45,894 bases of DNA from a virus: positions 1-45,894 of IMG/VR virus record IMGVR_UViG_3300020459_000017; one strand, written 5' to 3'. This document shows, one piece after another, positions 37,501 through 45,894 of this stretch. The notes beneath the pieces were generated by a model. It made no database searches. It had not been told where the DNA came from and saw only the letters and a program-made list of their open reading frames with translations. Numbering within the stretch: the first letter of the stretch is position 1; each line of letters begins with the position of its first letter. A program made the position numbers and the translations under genes.

Positions 37501-40500
37501 TGCAAATTCATATACTAAAGATAGATATACTTATGATGTACCAGCAGTTGGTAGATATAGAGCAACAGATATTCTTGACTTTAGACCAAGAGTAAATGTA
37601 TTTGATCCTTCTGCAGGTTCAAATGCAAATCTTTCACCATTTGCATTCACTTCAAGATCTTTTGAGGAAACAAATCCATATGTTCCTACACCTGATGAAA
37701 GTTCTGTTTTAGGTTTTTCATACTATCTACCTAGAATTGATAAGTTGGTTCTTGATAAATTTGAGCAAGTTAAGTTAATTAAGGGTGTTTCAGCAGAAAA
37801 TCCTGCACCACCAATGGAAGTTGGTGATTCTATGGTAGTTGCCGAAATTGAGTTCCCACCATATTTGTATGATACTGTTAGGCAACCAAATATAAGATTA
37901 TATGATAATAGAAGATTTACTATGAGAGATATTGGTAATCTTGAAAAAAGGATTATCAATTTAGAAACATTTACTACTCTTAGTGCTCTTGAACTAGAGA
38001 CTAAATCTTTACAAGTAAAAGATGCAGATGGTTTAGATAGATTTAAGAGTGGTTTTGTTGTTAATAACTTCAAAAATAGAGATTTTGTAGACTTTAAGAG
38101 AGAAGACGGATCAAGATGTGATGTTGATGTTGCAAATAGTCAACTTATTAGTGCTGTTGATTTCTGGTCATTAAGGGCAGAAGTAGCATTAGATCCTGGT
38201 ATTGATCCAGATTCTGCAGATTTAAATTCTAATCTTAAATTATTAGATGCAAATTGCCAAAAGACTGGTGATTTAATAACATTAAAATATACACAAGTTG
38301 CTAGTGAAATTAAGAATCTACAGGCAACACAAGTAGAGAATGTTAACCCATTTAATGTTATTGTGTTTGTTGGTGCAGCTGTACTTGATCCACCATCAGA
38401 TAACTGGGTTAGAACAATTTATGTAGATGATTATAGAACAGAATCAAGTGGTGCAGAATGGGCACAAATAGCAAATGTAATTAATCAAAATTCTAGTTCT
38501 GAAACAGATGTTGATTCAACTACAACAGATATAATAGCAGATCGTAGATTTAGTGGTAATCATAAGTTAGTTACTAATGTAACCACAACGACTACAACTA
38601 CTCAAACTGAAACTGAATTTGTTAATACATTAACAGGTCCTTCTCATGAGTTTGATTATGTAGAAAGTGTTAAGGTAAGTGGTGAGACTGATACCTATAT
38701 GAGATCAAGGAACGTTGCATTTGCTGCAAATGGATTAAAACCATTCACAAAACACTATCAATATCTTGATAGTGGACAACCAGATGTTTTCCCTAAATTA
38801 ACTGAAATTGAAATGTCATCTGGTACATTTAAAGTATTTGAAGATGCTCGTATTGAATTAGCTGGTACTCAAGTAGGTTTAGTTAGAGTTCAAAAACCAA
38901 ATCATAAATTTGGTGATACAAGTAGACCAGATGTTGGTGCAGGATTAGGAGCACCTAATGTTCTTGTTGAAGAATTTGATGTTGATCCATTTGATAGAGA
39001 TAGACCAGCACCATCTTCAACATATTCAGCAACTTCTAAAATATTTAATTGTGATACTAATGCACTAGCAAACCTTGAAAAGTATTATGGATATGTAATG
39101 AAAGGTGCAAAAATTGTTGGACAAGAAAGTGGTGCAGTAGCAACTGTTACTAGTATAGATCTTTGGTCTGATAGCTGGGGGGATTGTATGGGGGCATTCT
39201 ACTTTAGAAATCCAAATGCAACTCCACAACCACCAGTTTTATTCTTTACTGGTACAAAGACCTTTAGAATTACTGCTGCAGGTGAAGGTGCTCTTCCATT
39301 ACCTGGAAGTACAGTTCTTGCTAGTGATGCTTCAGGTACTTATAGTGGAACAGGAACTATCTTAACTCAAGAAACATCTACAGTTGGAGTTAGAAATCCA
39401 CCCCCACCAGCAGCAAGACCTAATGAAACTACTACTACAGTAGCAGTAACATCTGTTGATGTAGATCAACAATTTATTAGAGCACCATATAGAGATCCTC
39501 TTGCACAATCATTTACTGTTGATGAATCTGGAATGTTCCTAACATCAGTAGATGTATGGTTTGGTTCAAAGGATCCAAATGCCAAGTGCTTTGTAGAACT
39601 TAGAACAGTTGAGTTGGGTACACCAACAAATAGACTTGTTCAGGATTATGGGCAAGTTACATTACATCCAAAAGATATTAATATCTACAATCCAATTGAA
39701 AATCCTGGTCAGGACTTTAATGCTGCTGCAACTAAAATTACATTCCCATCACCAATTTATCTGGAACCACAAAAGGAATATGCTTTAGTATTCTTATCTC
39801 CTGGATCTGATTTATTTGAGATGTGGTGTGCAACAATGGGACAGAAGACTGTACAATCTTCAGATCTTCCTGATGTTCAGAATGTTGTTGCTTCTCAACC
39901 ATATATTAGTGGTAGTTTGTTTAAATCACAAAATGGTACTATTTGGACACCTAGTCAGTATCAAGATTTAACATTCCAGCTTTATAAGGCAGAGTTTGTT
40001 TCTTCTGGAACTGCTACATTCTATAATTCTTCAATTGAACCTGGTATTGGTAATGAGACAGGAAACGTTCAAAACTTATCACACAATCCTATTAGAACAC
40101 TTCCAAGAAAACTTAAAGTACCTGTAAGTGGTCTTTCTGCTGCTGTTGCACCAGTAGGAAGGAAAATAAGTACAGGAGCAGTTGGTGCAACTGACGATTC
40201 AAGTATAATCGGTGTTGTTGAAGCACAAGGTGCTAATTGGTTAAACAATGCTACTAATACTACTGCTTCTTATGAAGTTATTAGTGCTGGTGAAGGATAT
40301 GATTTCACTAACAATAACAATCTACCATTAAAATCATTAACTGGTAGTGGTAGTGGTGTAACAGTTACTGTTTCTCTTTCTGGAGGAGCAATTAGTGTAT
40401 CCTCTATCGTTATTACTAGTGGATCTGGATACCAAGTTGGTGAGATCTTAACTATTGATGATGATACAACAACTAATGCAAAATATAAGAGAGGAAGTGG

Positions 40501-42022
40501 ATTTAAGATTGCAGTAAAATCATTAGCAACCACTTTAACTCACTTATATCTAACAGACGTTCAAGGAGAACAGTTTGCATCAGGTGAAGCATTAGTTCAT
40601 TATAATACAAATAATGATACTAGAACTGATGCTGGTGCAACTGTAGCGAGTAATTCTATTGTTAATGGTGATTTATATACTGGTAATGTAATTGAGGTTA
40701 TTCAACCTAATCATGCACACCATGCAGTTAATAATAAGGTTAGCATTATTGGTGCTGAACCAGATACTTTAATTGTTAAGACTACTTCAGATTTAACCGT
40801 AGATGGAACTGTGGTATCTGTAGGTAATACACAACCATTCACTTCCTTTGCTGGTATTAGTACTGATAGAGGTGATGCACTTCTAGAAGAAGAAATTGTT
40901 AATTATGTTGTTAACGTTGGTGAATTAACATTGACAAGAGGTCGTGTTGGTTCTTCTGCTGTTCCTCACGCTTCTGGTGTGAATATTCAACCATATGAAG
41001 CAAATGGTATTCCTCTAGTTGGAATTAATACAACATTCAATGTTCCTACTAATACAACTTTAAGAAGTAATTCTAATATTGATAATTACTATTTGGAAGT
41101 TGATAGAGCATCTATCGACCATAATGGAACTAGAACGACTGGTAAGGCACAAATGTCATTTATCAGTGAGAAAGGTATAGGTGGTAGTGAAGTTAGTATT
41201 TCACAAAACCATCAGTTTAGTACTTTATCACCTAAATTTAATGTGACAACACCTGGATCTAAAACCCGTGCAAGTGCACAAGTTAGAACAGTTAGTGGAA
41301 CTAGTGCTGGTGGTAATGAAGTATCATTTATTGATCAGGGATTTGAACCAACTATCTTAAATCAGACTACATTCTTCCCAACACCTAGAATGGCTTCTTC
41401 AAAAATTAATGAAGTTGAAAGATTAACAACCTTACCTAGAAATAAATCAATAGCACTTAAAGTTGATATGACTTCAGGTGATAAGAATTTATCTCCAACT
41501 TTGGATGTTAAGAATATGATTTTTGAATTGGGTAGAAATAAGATTAATAATCCTATTGGTGTTAATAATTATGCAACTGATACTAAAACAACTGGATTAA
41601 GTAATGATCCTCATGGTTCTATCTTTATTTCCAAAAGAGTTGATCTTAAGCAACCAGCAACTTCATTGAAAGTATTACTTGGAGCATCAATTGAAGCACA
41701 AGCAGACATTAGAGTTTATTATAGACTATTCACTGCAGATTCTACTGGAGTTGACCAAGTTTACAGAGCATTCCCTGGATATAAGAATTTAAGGGATACT
41801 GATGGTGATGGATTCGGTGATGAAATCATTAATCTTGCCAATAATGATGGTAGACCAGATGCCTTTGTTGATAAGAACATTAGAGGAGAGTTCTCAGAAT
41901 ACCAGTTTAGTGTTGATGATTTAGAACAGTTTAGTGGATTTGTAATTAAAGTGGTTATGACATCTACTAACGAATGTGCTCCAGTTAAGATTAAGGACTT
42001 CAGAGCAATTGCATTAGCGTAA
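34541..42022 (+). CDS. Large virion structural protein, DUF4815-type N-terminus
   Basis: This 2493-residue protein begins LNISPYYDDFNKADNFYKVL and VQARELTGLQSILQNQVE, the start of DUF4815 proteins of T4-like cyanophages. The middle has QSFTVDESGMFLTSVDVWF and YALVFLSPGSDLFEMW, a carbohydrate-binding-like beta-sandwich pattern also known from phage baseplate/fibre proteins. Towards the end are FSTLSPKFNVTTPG and a DTDGDGFGDE calcium-loop-like motif. It sits where T4 encodes gp9 and gp10, so it may replace these connector proteins, carrying the tail fibres. It ends TAATG with the next gene. No frameshift or gap is seen. Confidence 0.75.
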   Translation: MPQKTNLNISPYYDDFNKADNFYKVLFKPGHPVQARELTGLQSILQNQVESFGSHIFKEGSMVIPGNVDYDPTYFSSKINSEHLGIDVSVYLNAIISNNGGKGTRVRGQSSQIVATIKNYILPPEEGVDDPTIFVKYNQSGTDGESVEFPNGEILVLEENVTYGNTTLLSGETVLTLVPENASNLGSSFGVNDGVYFVRGTFVDVTKSVLVLDPYSNKPSYRVGFEISEQIVNANDDPSLYDNAKGFTNYAAPGADRFKLSVKLSKKALDDFNDTNFIELFRVKNGETKKLQDSSVYNHIKKWIADRTFDESGSYAVRPFTVNVQNSLNDEIRTNGLFTESQKTDENNDPSEDLMCIKLSPGRAYVRGYDVDLPGGKVLDVEKPRDTKTERASSVSFKMGSLLKVNNVQGSPLISIGGANTNVIGLYNQRKGSSNAASGIKIGEARVYQFGMSDAPYENAGSSWDLYLWDIQTYTTLKISSYVDADVPVGARVRGVGSGAIGYIAARPNTGEISLSQTSGSFIEGEGLIINETNTKSNVIKVNAYTSDDIKSVFQASSGGLVSAFSADSVLYDRILPNFQTSDQLNVTATTAKSPKRRFSGQVGIKTDSLIAYQRGDKDDEVINRVSVISSDGTTLTLAATQTVGGVNDGSVLSAGISTTSTFRIKSPRIIGLRDSGLFSRMPRPNVSTVDTSNSNLIISRQIKGKASTASPAQLELTSGDGLDISAGISSAYFEPFDAERYSITYANGAAETLTSDQVSITNGGNNIKFSGLSQASANLTVNVTMKKLGLTSKSKDYIRSQQVEITRTAGPDVKNGLTVSTSYGVRVEDNEISLNVPDVANIRAIYESKDGTKAVLDKLTFVSGLALNTTAIVGEKILGKNSRAIGQIVSRTATDIEFVYLNANRFEVGETTKFKESNVEANIQVITPGNYTDKTRNYKLDKGHREQYCDYSRIVRKTNSTPPSKRLLVIYDQYKIAAGDTGDVFTANSYTKDRYTYDVPAVGRYRATDILDFRPRVNVFDPSAGSNANLSPFAFTSRSFEETNPYVPTPDESSVLGFSYYLPRIDKLVLDKFEQVKLIKGVSAENPAPPMEVGDSMVVAEIEFPPYLYDTVRQPNIRLYDNRRFTMRDIGNLEKRIINLETFTTLSALELETKSLQVKDADGLDRFKSGFVVNNFKNRDFVDFKREDGSRCDVDVANSQLISAVDFWSLRAEVALDPGIDPDSADLNSNLKLLDANCQKTGDLITLKYTQVASEIKNLQATQVENVNPFNVIVFVGAAVLDPPSDNWVRTIYVDDYRTESSGAEWAQIANVINQNSSSETDVDSTTTDIIADRRFSGNHKLVTNVTTTTTTTQTETEFVNTLTGPSHEFDYVESVKVSGETDTYMRSRNVAFAANGLKPFTKHYQYLDSGQPDVFPKLTEIEMSSGTFKVFEDARIELAGTQVGLVRVQKPNHKFGDTSRPDVGAGLGAPNVLVEEFDVDPFDRDRPAPSSTYSATSKIFNCDTNALANLEKYYGYVMKGAKIVGQESGAVATVTSIDLWSDSWGDCMGAFYFRNPNATPQPPVLFFTGTKTFRITAAGEGALPLPGSTVLASDASGTYSGTGTILTQETSTVGVRNPPPPAARPNETTTTVAVTSVDVDQQFIRAPYRDPLAQSFTVDESGMFLTSVDVWFGSKDPNAKCFVELRTVELGTPTNRLVQDYGQVTLHPKDINIYNPIENPGQDFNAAATKITFPSPIYLEPQKEYALVFLSPGSDLFEMWCATMGQKTVQSSDLPDVQNVVASQPYISGSLFKSQNGTIWTPSQYQDLTFQLYKAEFVSSGTATFYNSSIEPGIGNETGNVQNLSHNPIRTLPRKLKVPVSGLSAAVAPVGRKISTGAVGATDDSSIIGVVEAQGANWLNNATNTTASYEVISAGEGYDFTNNNNLPLKSLTGSGSGVTVTVSLSGGAISVSSIVITSGSGYQVGEILTIDDDTTTNAKYKRGSGFKIAVKSLATTLTHLYLTDVQGEQFASGEALVHYNTNNDTRTDAGATVASNSIVNGDLYTGNVIEVIQPNHAHHAVNNKVSIIGAEPDTLIVKTTSDLTVDGTVVSVGNTQPFTSFAGISTDRGDALLEEEIVNYVVNVGELTLTRGRVGSSAVPHASGVNIQPYEANGIPLVGINTTFNVPTNTTLRSNSNIDNYYLEVDRASIDHNGTRTTGKAQMSFISEKGIGGSEVSISQNHQFSTLSPKFNVTTPGSKTRASAQVRTVSGTSAGGNEVSFIDQGFEPTILNQTTFFPTPRMASSKINEVERLTTLPRNKSIALKVDMTSGDKNLSPTLDVKNMIFELGRNKINNPIGVNNYATDTKTTGLSNDPHGSIFISKRVDLKQPATSLKVLLGASIEAQADIRVYYRLFTADSTGVDQVYRAFPGYKNLRDTDGDGFGDEIINLANNDGRPDAFVDKNIRGEFSEYQFSVDDLEQFSGFVIKVVMTSTNECAPVKIKDFRAIALA

Positions 42023-42276
42023 TGAAATCATTCAAACAATTTTTAGAAGAAGCATATAATAAAATCACTAAATTTAAAGATAGTGGTTTTAAGTTGAAGA
42101 AAGGTGGATATTCAGATCCATCTTTACCTGATGGTATGATGAGATGGGGATGGACAATTAAGAAAGCAAAACTTTCTAAAGATGATAAGATTAATTCACA
42201 ATATAAGGATATTAATAATCCTAAAAAACCATCTGAAAAGGATTTAATTAACGGTTTACCTATTAAAAAAGCATGA
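42022..42276 (+). CDS. Small basic protein with capsid targeting sequence, putative internal protein
   Basis: This 84-residue protein begins MKSFKQFLEEA. T4 internal proteins (IPI-IPIII) and Alt start with a capsid targeting sequence of the form MKTYQEFIAEA, cleaved by protease gp21 after (I/L)xE. LEE|A here fits that site. The remaining about 74 residues are lysine-rich, as in T4 internal proteins that are packaged and injected with DNA. Its place among late genes fits. The function after injection is unknown. It overlaps the next gene by ATGATAC (start 42273). Confidence 0.6.
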   Translation: MKSFKQFLEEAYNKITKFKDSGFKLKKGGYSDPSLPDGMMRWGWTIKKAKLSKDDKINSQYKDINNPKKPSEKDLINGLPIKKA

Positions 42277-42473
42277 TACCAGTTGAAGGACATAAAAACC
42301 TGTTTCGTGATGAAAATTCAGGAGCAATAGTTAGCACTGATACTTTTGGGTACTCTGAATATAGAAGAGAAAGAGTACGTAAGATGGATGAAAAGACTGA
42401 ACTTGATGATATGAAGAGAGATATTGATGAGATAAAATCTCTCTTGAAAGAATTAACAGGTAGGATAACATAA
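42273..42473 (+). CDS. Small conserved protein with coiled coil
   Basis: This 66-residue protein begins MIPVEGHKNLFRDENSGAIV and ends with a heptad-like helix (ELDDMKRDIDEIKSLLKELT). I recall this head (IPVEGHKNLxRDxxTGAI) from many T4-like cyanophages, without a function. The C-terminal coiled coil suggests an oligomer, perhaps a virion or assembly component. It overlaps the targeting-sequence protein by four bases. Confidence 0.75.
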   Translation: MIPVEGHKNLFRDENSGAIVSTDTFGYSEYRRERVRKMDEKTELDDMKRDIDEIKSLLKELTGRIT

Positions 42474-42478
42474 TAAAG

Positions 42479-42486
42479 TATAAATA
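42479..42486 (+). promoter_or_regulatory. T4-type late promoter for the fibre genes
   Basis: TATAAATA, an exact late promoter, lies 35 bases before ATG 42514 in a 40-base gap. Confidence 0.8.
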
Positions 42487-42513
42487 TATAATAGATCTGA
42501 ATTGCATACATAA

Positions 42514-42741
42514 ATGGCAGATATAAAAGTCAGAGTTGGGCAACATAATGCCACCAAAGTAGTTTCATCTCTTGCTGGTTCTCAGACTTTATCTTTATCT
42601 GAGTTGAGTGATATTAATGCTTCTACAGTAGCAAATGGTATGGTTCTTGTTTATAACTCAACCACACAAAAATGGGATGCAACTTTGGAATTGACTCCAG
42701 GAACAGCACAGAATTTAGACATTAACGGAGGGAACTTTTAA
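42514..42741 (+). CDS. Small tail-fibre-like protein
   Basis: This 75-residue protein carries LSLSELSDINASTVANGMVL and YNSTTQKWDATLELTP, the 'LsDv...ng..L.yn..t..W' repeat seen in phage fibre and fibre-tip proteins. It ends LDINGGNF, echoing the GGTF end of its neighbour. It is coupled to that gene by TAATG, so the two probably form one fibre complex. Confidence 0.65.
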   Translation: MADIKVRVGQHNATKVVSSLAGSQTLSLSELSDINASTVANGMVLVYNSTTQKWDATLELTPGTAQNLDINGGNF

Positions 42742-44315
42742 TGGCCAGTATTATTAGAATCAAACGATCTTCTGGCACTAATAAACCTGCCAGTCTACAA
42801 TGGGGTGAGATGGCCTATGTAACTGGTATAGGCAGTTACGGTGGTACTAATCAATATAAAGATAGAGTATATGTTGGAGATGACGGTGCTAATGTAAATC
42901 CAGTTGGTGGATTTTATTACACTTCTATGATGGAACATACACCAGGTACAGTTGCTGGTGTTACGAATACAAGAAATAGTGATGGTGGTATAGTTGCTGT
43001 TCTTGATAGTGATAGAAAAGTAGATCAATGGAATGTAGATAATCTTCGTTTAGATACAAATATATTATCTTCAACAAATACAGATGGAGATATTACACTT
43101 GATGCCAATGGAACTGGTGAAGTAATAATCCCAGATGATAGTTTCTTTACTTTTGGTACTGATAAGAATGCTAAAATTGAATATGATGAAAATGGTACAG
43201 ATAGAGTACAGGTAACTGGTGCTCCTTGGACATTTAATAGTGAAGTTCAGTTTAGTGGAGCATTTACTGTAGATCAAGTTGAAATAAGAGATAATATAAT
43301 TTCAACTAAAAGTGGATCAGGAAATCTTTTATATCTTGACCCATATCCAGACGGTTTAAGTAATGAAGGTACTGTTATTGTTAAAGGTAGTTTACAAGTA
43401 GATGGAACAACAACTTCTGTAAACTCTACAGTTTCTACACTTAATGATCCCATAATGCATCTTGGTGATCTTACAAGTGAAAAGACACTGATGACAACTG
43501 CTGCTGTTGGTGTTACTACACTTCGGTTAGATTCTGTTGTTGGTATTAATACTAATGATGTTATTTCTGGAAGTCCTTACATTGGTTTATCTGGTGTTGG
43601 TACAGTTACTTCATATGACACAGCAAATAAAATTATTACTATTGATGCTGCAGTTCGTAACCCAGGTATTTCTACTACAACTCAATTAACAGTTACTCAT
43701 GCATACGATACTCAAACTGATCGTGGTATTTCTTTTGGATATAACACAAGTAGTGGAGTTGGTAACAATAAACTAGGATTCTTTGGTTATATTGACCAAA
43801 CAAATAGTAATAGTAACGCTCCTGCAAGATCTTGGACTTATGTTCCTGATGCTAACCTTGCTAATAGTTTAATAACTGGTACTAGAGGTTATCTTGATGT
43901 TAAGGGTATCTATTATCAAACTGGTGATTACAATACACATGGTATTGCATACTATACATCATCTGGTTTAACATCAACAACCAATGCACCAACCGCCCCA
44001 GTCATAACTTCTAAACAGGTTATGGTTGCTATCACTAAAAATACTTTAACAACATCAGGTAATGTAACATTAGCAGTTGGTGATATTGTTAAACAAGATA
44101 CTAGTGGTGCTTATGGTGTAGTTGAAACAGCAGTTAATGCTGGTAATTCAGTTGCTTTAGTTGGTGTTGAAGGTACATTTAATACTACTAATAACTTAAG
44201 AAAGGAAGGTAACAGTGGTGCCATCGCCAGTTTAGCGGTGAATCCAAGTAACGTTACTGTTAATTATTCTAATAAACCATCTTGGTCTTCAACACTTGAC
44301 GGAGGTACATTCTAA
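42741..44315 (+). CDS. Tail-fibre / virion structural protein
   Basis: This 524-residue protein begins MASIIRIKRSSGTNKPASLQ and GEMAYVTG, the common head of phage fibre proteins that attach to the baseplate ('i.lkrs.g..P..L..GElay'). The middle alternates Gly-Asn-Thr-rich strands (NTDGDITLDANGTGEVIIPD), a fibre shaft pattern. The C-terminus ends WSSTLDGGTF. The role is probably host attachment or a short fibre. It ends one base before the next ATG. Confidence 0.75.
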   Translation: MASIIRIKRSSGTNKPASLQWGEMAYVTGIGSYGGTNQYKDRVYVGDDGANVNPVGGFYYTSMMEHTPGTVAGVTNTRNSDGGIVAVLDSDRKVDQWNVDNLRLDTNILSSTNTDGDITLDANGTGEVIIPDDSFFTFGTDKNAKIEYDENGTDRVQVTGAPWTFNSEVQFSGAFTVDQVEIRDNIISTKSGSGNLLYLDPYPDGLSNEGTVIVKGSLQVDGTTTSVNSTVSTLNDPIMHLGDLTSEKTLMTTAAVGVTTLRLDSVVGINTNDVISGSPYIGLSGVGTVTSYDTANKIITIDAAVRNPGISTTTQLTVTHAYDTQTDRGISFGYNTSSGVGNNKLGFFGYIDQTNSNSNAPARSWTYVPDANLANSLITGTRGYLDVKGIYYQTGDYNTHGIAYYTSSGLTSTTNAPTAPVITSKQVMVAITKNTLTTSGNVTLAVGDIVKQDTSGAYGVVETAVNAGNSVALVGVEGTFNTTNNLRKEGNSGAIASLAVNPSNVTVNYSNKPSWSSTLDGGTF

Positions 44316-44495
44316 ATGCAGCAAAATAGTGAAGTCGACGTAAATGTTCTTGTGAAGATATATCATCAAAAACTTGCAAATGCATTAAATCAAAACGTTC
44401 TTTTAGAAGCTAAACTTGAAACTTTAAAACAAGATTATGAGGAAAAAATAAATAATCTTCTACAAGAAACATCCAACATCGAGGATAAAGAATAA
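44316..44495 (+). CDS. Small coiled-coil protein
   Basis: This is a 59-residue frame from ATG 44316 to TAA 44493-44495, overlapping the gp13 start as TAATG. It is almost wholly a heptad helix (VLVKIYHQKLANALNQNVLL, then EAKLETLKQDYEEKINNLLQ). It may be a small chaperone or assembly factor. Its place between the fibre gene and gp13, and the tight packing, make it very likely translated. Confidence 0.75.
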   Translation: MQQNSEVDVNVLVKIYHQKLANALNQNVLLEAKLETLKQDYEEKINNLLQETSNIEDKE

Positions 44496-45343
44496 TGGCA
44501 GGACATGCTATAGCTAACAGAAATGATTTCAAGGATTACTGTCTTAGACGATTAGGTGCTCCTGTTCTAGAGATCAATGTTTCCCATGAGCAGATAGAAG
44601 ATCTAATTGATGATGGTATTCAATTGTATCAAGAACGCCATTTTGATGGTGTTGAAAGAATGTATCTTAAGTATAAAATTACTCAAGATGATATTGATAG
44701 AGGGACTGCAAAAAATACTGATGGAGTTGGTATAGTAACCACAACTGCAACATCTGCGAATAGTGGTGCTGGAACATTTACTTCAAGTTGGTATGAAACA
44801 TCAAATTTCCTACAAATTCCAGAGTCTGTTGTTGGTATAGAGAAAATATTTAAATTTGATACTAGTTCTATTTCTGGTGGAATGTTTAGTATAAAGTATC
44901 AGTTATTCTTAAACGATCTTTATTATTTTAATTCTGTAGAATTACTTCAGTATGCAATGACAAAATCATATCTTGAGGATATTGATCATTTACTTACTAC
45001 TGATAAACAAATAAGATTTAATAAGAGACAAAGTAGATTATATTTGGATATTGATTGGGGTGCTGAATCAGTTGATAACTGGTTGATTTTAGATTGTTAT
45101 AGAGCATTAGATCCAGCAATATTTGGAACTATGTTTAATGATTTGTTCTTGAAACAGTGGGTGACTGCATCGATTAAAAAGCAATGGGGTCAAAATATGA
45201 GTAAATTTAAGGGAGTAAAACTTCCTGGTGGAATTGAGATGAATGGTAGTGAAATTTATAGTGAGGCTGTTAGAGAATTGGATGGTCTTAGAGGAAGAAT
45301 GTCTTCTGAATTTGAAATACCACCATATGATTTTATTGGGTGA
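44495..45343 (+). CDS. 13: Neck protein gp13
   Basis: This 282-residue protein is near T4 gp13 (309). The N-terminus (NRNDFKDYCLRRLGAPVLEI, then EQIEDLIDDGIQLYQERHFDG) is characteristic. The C-terminal half has IDWGAESVDNWLILDCYRAL and KQWGQNMSKFKGVKLPGG, also typical. gp13 forms the head-completion neck ring with gp14. It is followed seven bases later by gp14, the T4 order. Confidence 0.9.
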   Translation: MAGHAIANRNDFKDYCLRRLGAPVLEINVSHEQIEDLIDDGIQLYQERHFDGVERMYLKYKITQDDIDRGTAKNTDGVGIVTTTATSANSGAGTFTSSWYETSNFLQIPESVVGIEKIFKFDTSSISGGMFSIKYQLFLNDLYYFNSVELLQYAMTKSYLEDIDHLLTTDKQIRFNKRQSRLYLDIDWGAESVDNWLILDCYRALDPAIFGTMFNDLFLKQWVTASIKKQWGQNMSKFKGVKLPGGIEMNGSEIYSEAVRELDGLRGRMSSEFEIPPYDFIG

Positions 45344-45349
45344 TAAGAT

Positions 45350-45894
45350 ATGGCACTCAATCCGTTTTTTCTACAAGGAACATCTTCTGAACAAAGATTA
45401 GTACAAGATCTCGTAAATGAACAGTTACAGATGTTTGGTACAGAAGTCACCTACATCCCAAGAAAGTTTGTCAATACAACATCAATAATACAGGAAGTAC
45501 AGTCATCAAAATTTGATGACAATTTTGCTATTGAGGCGTATGTTAATACATATGATGGTTATTCTGGTGCAGGAGATGTCTTAACTAAATTTGGAATGAG
45601 TTTAAGAGATGAAGTTACTCTTACTATTTCAAAAGAAAGATTTGAAGATTTCATAGCACCATTTATGAATTCTACTGATGATATTTTATTAGCATCAAGA
45701 CCTAGAGAAGGAGACTTGGTATTTTTCCCACTCGGATCAAGATTATTTGAAGTTAAGTTTGTAGAACATGAAGATCCATTCTATCAGTTAGGTAAGAACT
45801 ACGTTTATCAACTTAAATGTGAACTCTTTGAATATGAGGATGAGGTTATTGATACTTCTATTGATGCTATCGATACTCAAGTTGAAGAAGAAGG
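45350..45894 (+). CDS. 14: Neck protein gp14 (partial, runs off the window)
   Basis: This open frame from ATG 45350 reaches the window end with 181 codons. The start MALNPFFLQGTSSEQRLVQD and EQLQMFGTEVTYIPRKFV match gp14 of T4-like phages (T4: 256 residues). gp14 partners gp13 in the neck ring that closes the filled head. The C-terminal quarter or so is outside the window. Confidence 0.88.
   Translation, partial: MALNPFFLQGTSSEQRLVQDLVNEQLQMFGTEVTYIPRKFVNTTSIIQEVQSSKFDDNFAIEAYVNTYDGYSGAGDVLTKFGMSLRDEVTLTISKERFEDFIAPFMNSTDDILLASRPREGDLVFFPLGSRLFEVKFVEHEDPFYQLGKNYVYQLKCELFEYEDEVIDTSIDAIDTQVEEE

Overview
The window looks like part of the genome of a T4-like marine myovirus, most likely a cyanophage of Synechococcus or Prochlorococcus. 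The evidence is the order gp25-gp6-giant gp7-gp8-large DUF4815-type protein-fibre-gp13-gp14, the AT-rich sequence, late promoters of the NATAAATA type and many tiny overlapping genes. A related T4-like phage of another marine host (for example Pelagibacter) is not excluded, because no photosynthesis gene is present here. Every gene I accept is on the + strand.

Region A (1-6224) holds about 23 small genes, mostly hypothetical and often translationally coupled through ATGA or TAATG overlaps. Recognisable products are a SprT-like HExxH metallopeptidase, a KxDG protein related to nucleotidyltransferases/ligases, a zinc-ribbon protein and several one-helix membrane peptides. Region B1 (6225 to about 7110) has no convincing gene. 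It carries eight copies of the octamer TTCGTGTT, a consensus sigma-70 promoter and a cluster of a 24-bp palindrome. Region B2 (7114-10078) is a run of small genes that mostly have their own promoter. It is visibly richer in C than region A, includes an ArdA-like antirestriction candidate, and is full of hairpins.

The most striking observation is a shared promoter architecture spanning regions A and B. A 24-bp palindrome, TGTGMCASTT-N4-AASTGKCACA, lies with its centre 41.5-42.5 bp (four helical turns) upstream of a -10 element at eleven places. In most cases the start codon follows 29-34 bp after the start of the -10. The stop codon of the upstream gene often lies inside the palindrome, and a hairpin often overlaps the -35 position. 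This suggests a phage regulon under one unknown regulator.

Region C (10300-15599) opens with an AbrB-like small protein. It then carries a sugar cassette: a DxD glycosyltransferase, a second glycosyltransferase-like protein, a cupin of the GDP-mannose pyrophosphorylase/phosphomannose isomerase type, a nucleotidyltransferase-kinase fusion, a GatZ/KbaZ-like aldolase-family protein and a HAD phosphatase. Together these could make and transfer an activated sugar or polyol. A strong terminator at 15604 closes the block.

Region D (15649-45894) is the late virion block, with late promoters before gp25, gp8 and the fibre genes. It holds baseplate wedge genes gp25, gp6, a 4950-residue gp7-like protein and gp8, then a 2493-residue structural protein, a small protein with a T4 internal-protein-like capsid targeting sequence, two fibre-type proteins, neck protein gp13 and the start of gp14, which runs off the window.
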